Below, in pieces: positions 5,939 through 6,401 of a stretch of DNA of 6,401 nucleotides (positions are counted from its first letter, which is position 1; each line of letters begins with the position of its first letter). The stretch comes from Gammaproteobacteria bacterium (GTDB taxonomy: Bacteria > Pseudomonadota > Gammaproteobacteria > GCA-001735895). Both the position numbers and the translations under genes were made by a program. Where the stretch lies: NCBI GenBank assembly GCA_021767985.1, contig JAASSH010000134.1, forward strand, positions 1 to 6,401, given 5' to 3'. Under the pieces are notes generated by a model. It was not told where the DNA came from. It was given only the letters and a program-made list of their open reading frames with translations, and did no database searches.

Positions 5939-6401
5939 CTAGTCGAACCGGGTCGCCTGCAGCTCTTTGACCTGGTCGCGCAGGGGGCCTGGTGTAAAAG
6001 CGATCGCAGCGGCATCATTCTGTACCGCCTGGGCGCAAACGGCGAGACTGCGCATCGACTCCGGGACGTAGCGCAGCGCCAGACCCGACTTCGAAACCGC
6101 GGCAAAACAGATTTTCTCGGTTAGCAGCGTTTCGGGTATGCTCGCAATGATGCGGCTGTCGACCTTGTTGATCATGCGATCCAGAAAGCCGTCATTCCAG
6201 AAAACCGCCCAGGCCCGAAAAAAAACATCCGCGTAATGGCGCCTGGTCCGGTCGGTGTCGAGCTCGAGCAGTTTCAACGCTTCCCTCGATACGCGGCCTT
6301 CCAGGTAATCGGGCTTATGCCGGTTCCGAACTAACTGCCATTGGCGCCTGGACTCTCCGATCGAATAGAGGTTTTCAGCAAGCTCGAAAATTTCCCGGGT
6401 A
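5939..6401 (-). CDS. DUF4116-like repeat protein, C-terminal part
   Basis: The frame is open to the right edge, so the N-terminal part is missing; 153 residues are visible, ending with TAG at 5939. The first part is charged and helical (ELAENLYSIGESRRQW, then HYADVFFRAWAVFWNDGF). From about 6160 to 5960 come three short units of about 22 residues: IIASIPETLLTEKICFAAV, then SGLALRYVPESMRSLAVCAQ, then DAAAIAFTPGPLRDQV. Each has a hydrophobic stretch, a proline 2-4 residues later, and a following helix ending near an alanine-valine pair in the first two. This is the rhythm of DUF4116 repeats (alternating 'A-L-x-Y-x-P-E-x-L' and 'D-x-x-x-C-x-x-A-V'), best seen in the middle unit. The function of such repeats is unknown. 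The protein looks cytoplasmic. The coding frame is sure; the family link is moderate because only a few units are visible. Confidence 0.65.
   Translation of the reverse strand, partial: TREIFELAENLYSIGESRRQWQLVRNRHKPDYLEGRVSREALKLLELDTDRTRRHYADVFFRAWAVFWNDGFLDRMINKVDSRIIASIPETLLTEKICFAAVSKSGLALRYVPESMRSLAVCAQAVQNDAAAIAFTPGPLRDQVKELQATRFD

Overview
The window looks like a chromosomal segment of a GC-rich gammaproteobacterium. This is inferred from base composition by eye, proteobacterial-type Shine-Dalgarno sequences and protein types; the species is not identifiable. No tRNA, rRNA, CRISPR array or transposase is visible.

Left part (1-3706): the end of a COG2403-type predicted GTPase (related to cyclic 2,3-diphosphoglycerate synthetase) runs rightward and stops 22 bp short of a leftward operon. 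That operon reads, in order of transcription, orr-like racemase (ornithine/alanine racemase family), ornithine carbamoyltransferase (catabolic ArcB / E. coli ArgF type) and carbamate kinase (ArcC). The last two genes abut exactly. OTC plus carbamate kinase can turn citrulline and phosphate into ornithine, ammonia, CO2 and ATP. The racemase would interconvert L- and D-ornithine (or a similar amino acid). Arginine deiminase (arcA) and an arginine/ornithine antiporter are not in the window.

Middle (3629-4173): a divergent intergenic region lies between the racemase operon and a rightward DUF5335 gene. It holds a 9/10 match to the FNR/ANR box (TTGAT-N4-ATCAA). The box is spaced almost ideally (about 40.5 and 41.5 bp) from -10-like hexamers facing both ways. 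This suggests oxygen-responsive control of the operon and of the DUF5335 gene. A 15-bp sequence carrying the -10-like element is duplicated in tandem on the operon side.

Right part (4244-6401): three leftward genes. The first is a secreted DUF3299 protein. In frame just upstream of its start is what looks like the leftover C-terminus of an FtsX-type ABC permease. The second is a conserved-looking alpha-helical protein of unknown function with its own recognisable sigma70-type promoter. The third is the C-terminal part of a protein with DUF4116-like short repeats, cut by the window edge.

The most interesting points are the shared FNR-like site, the pairing of an ornithine racemase with catabolic carbamoyl-phosphate enzymes and a COG2403 GTPase, and the permease relic before DUF3299.
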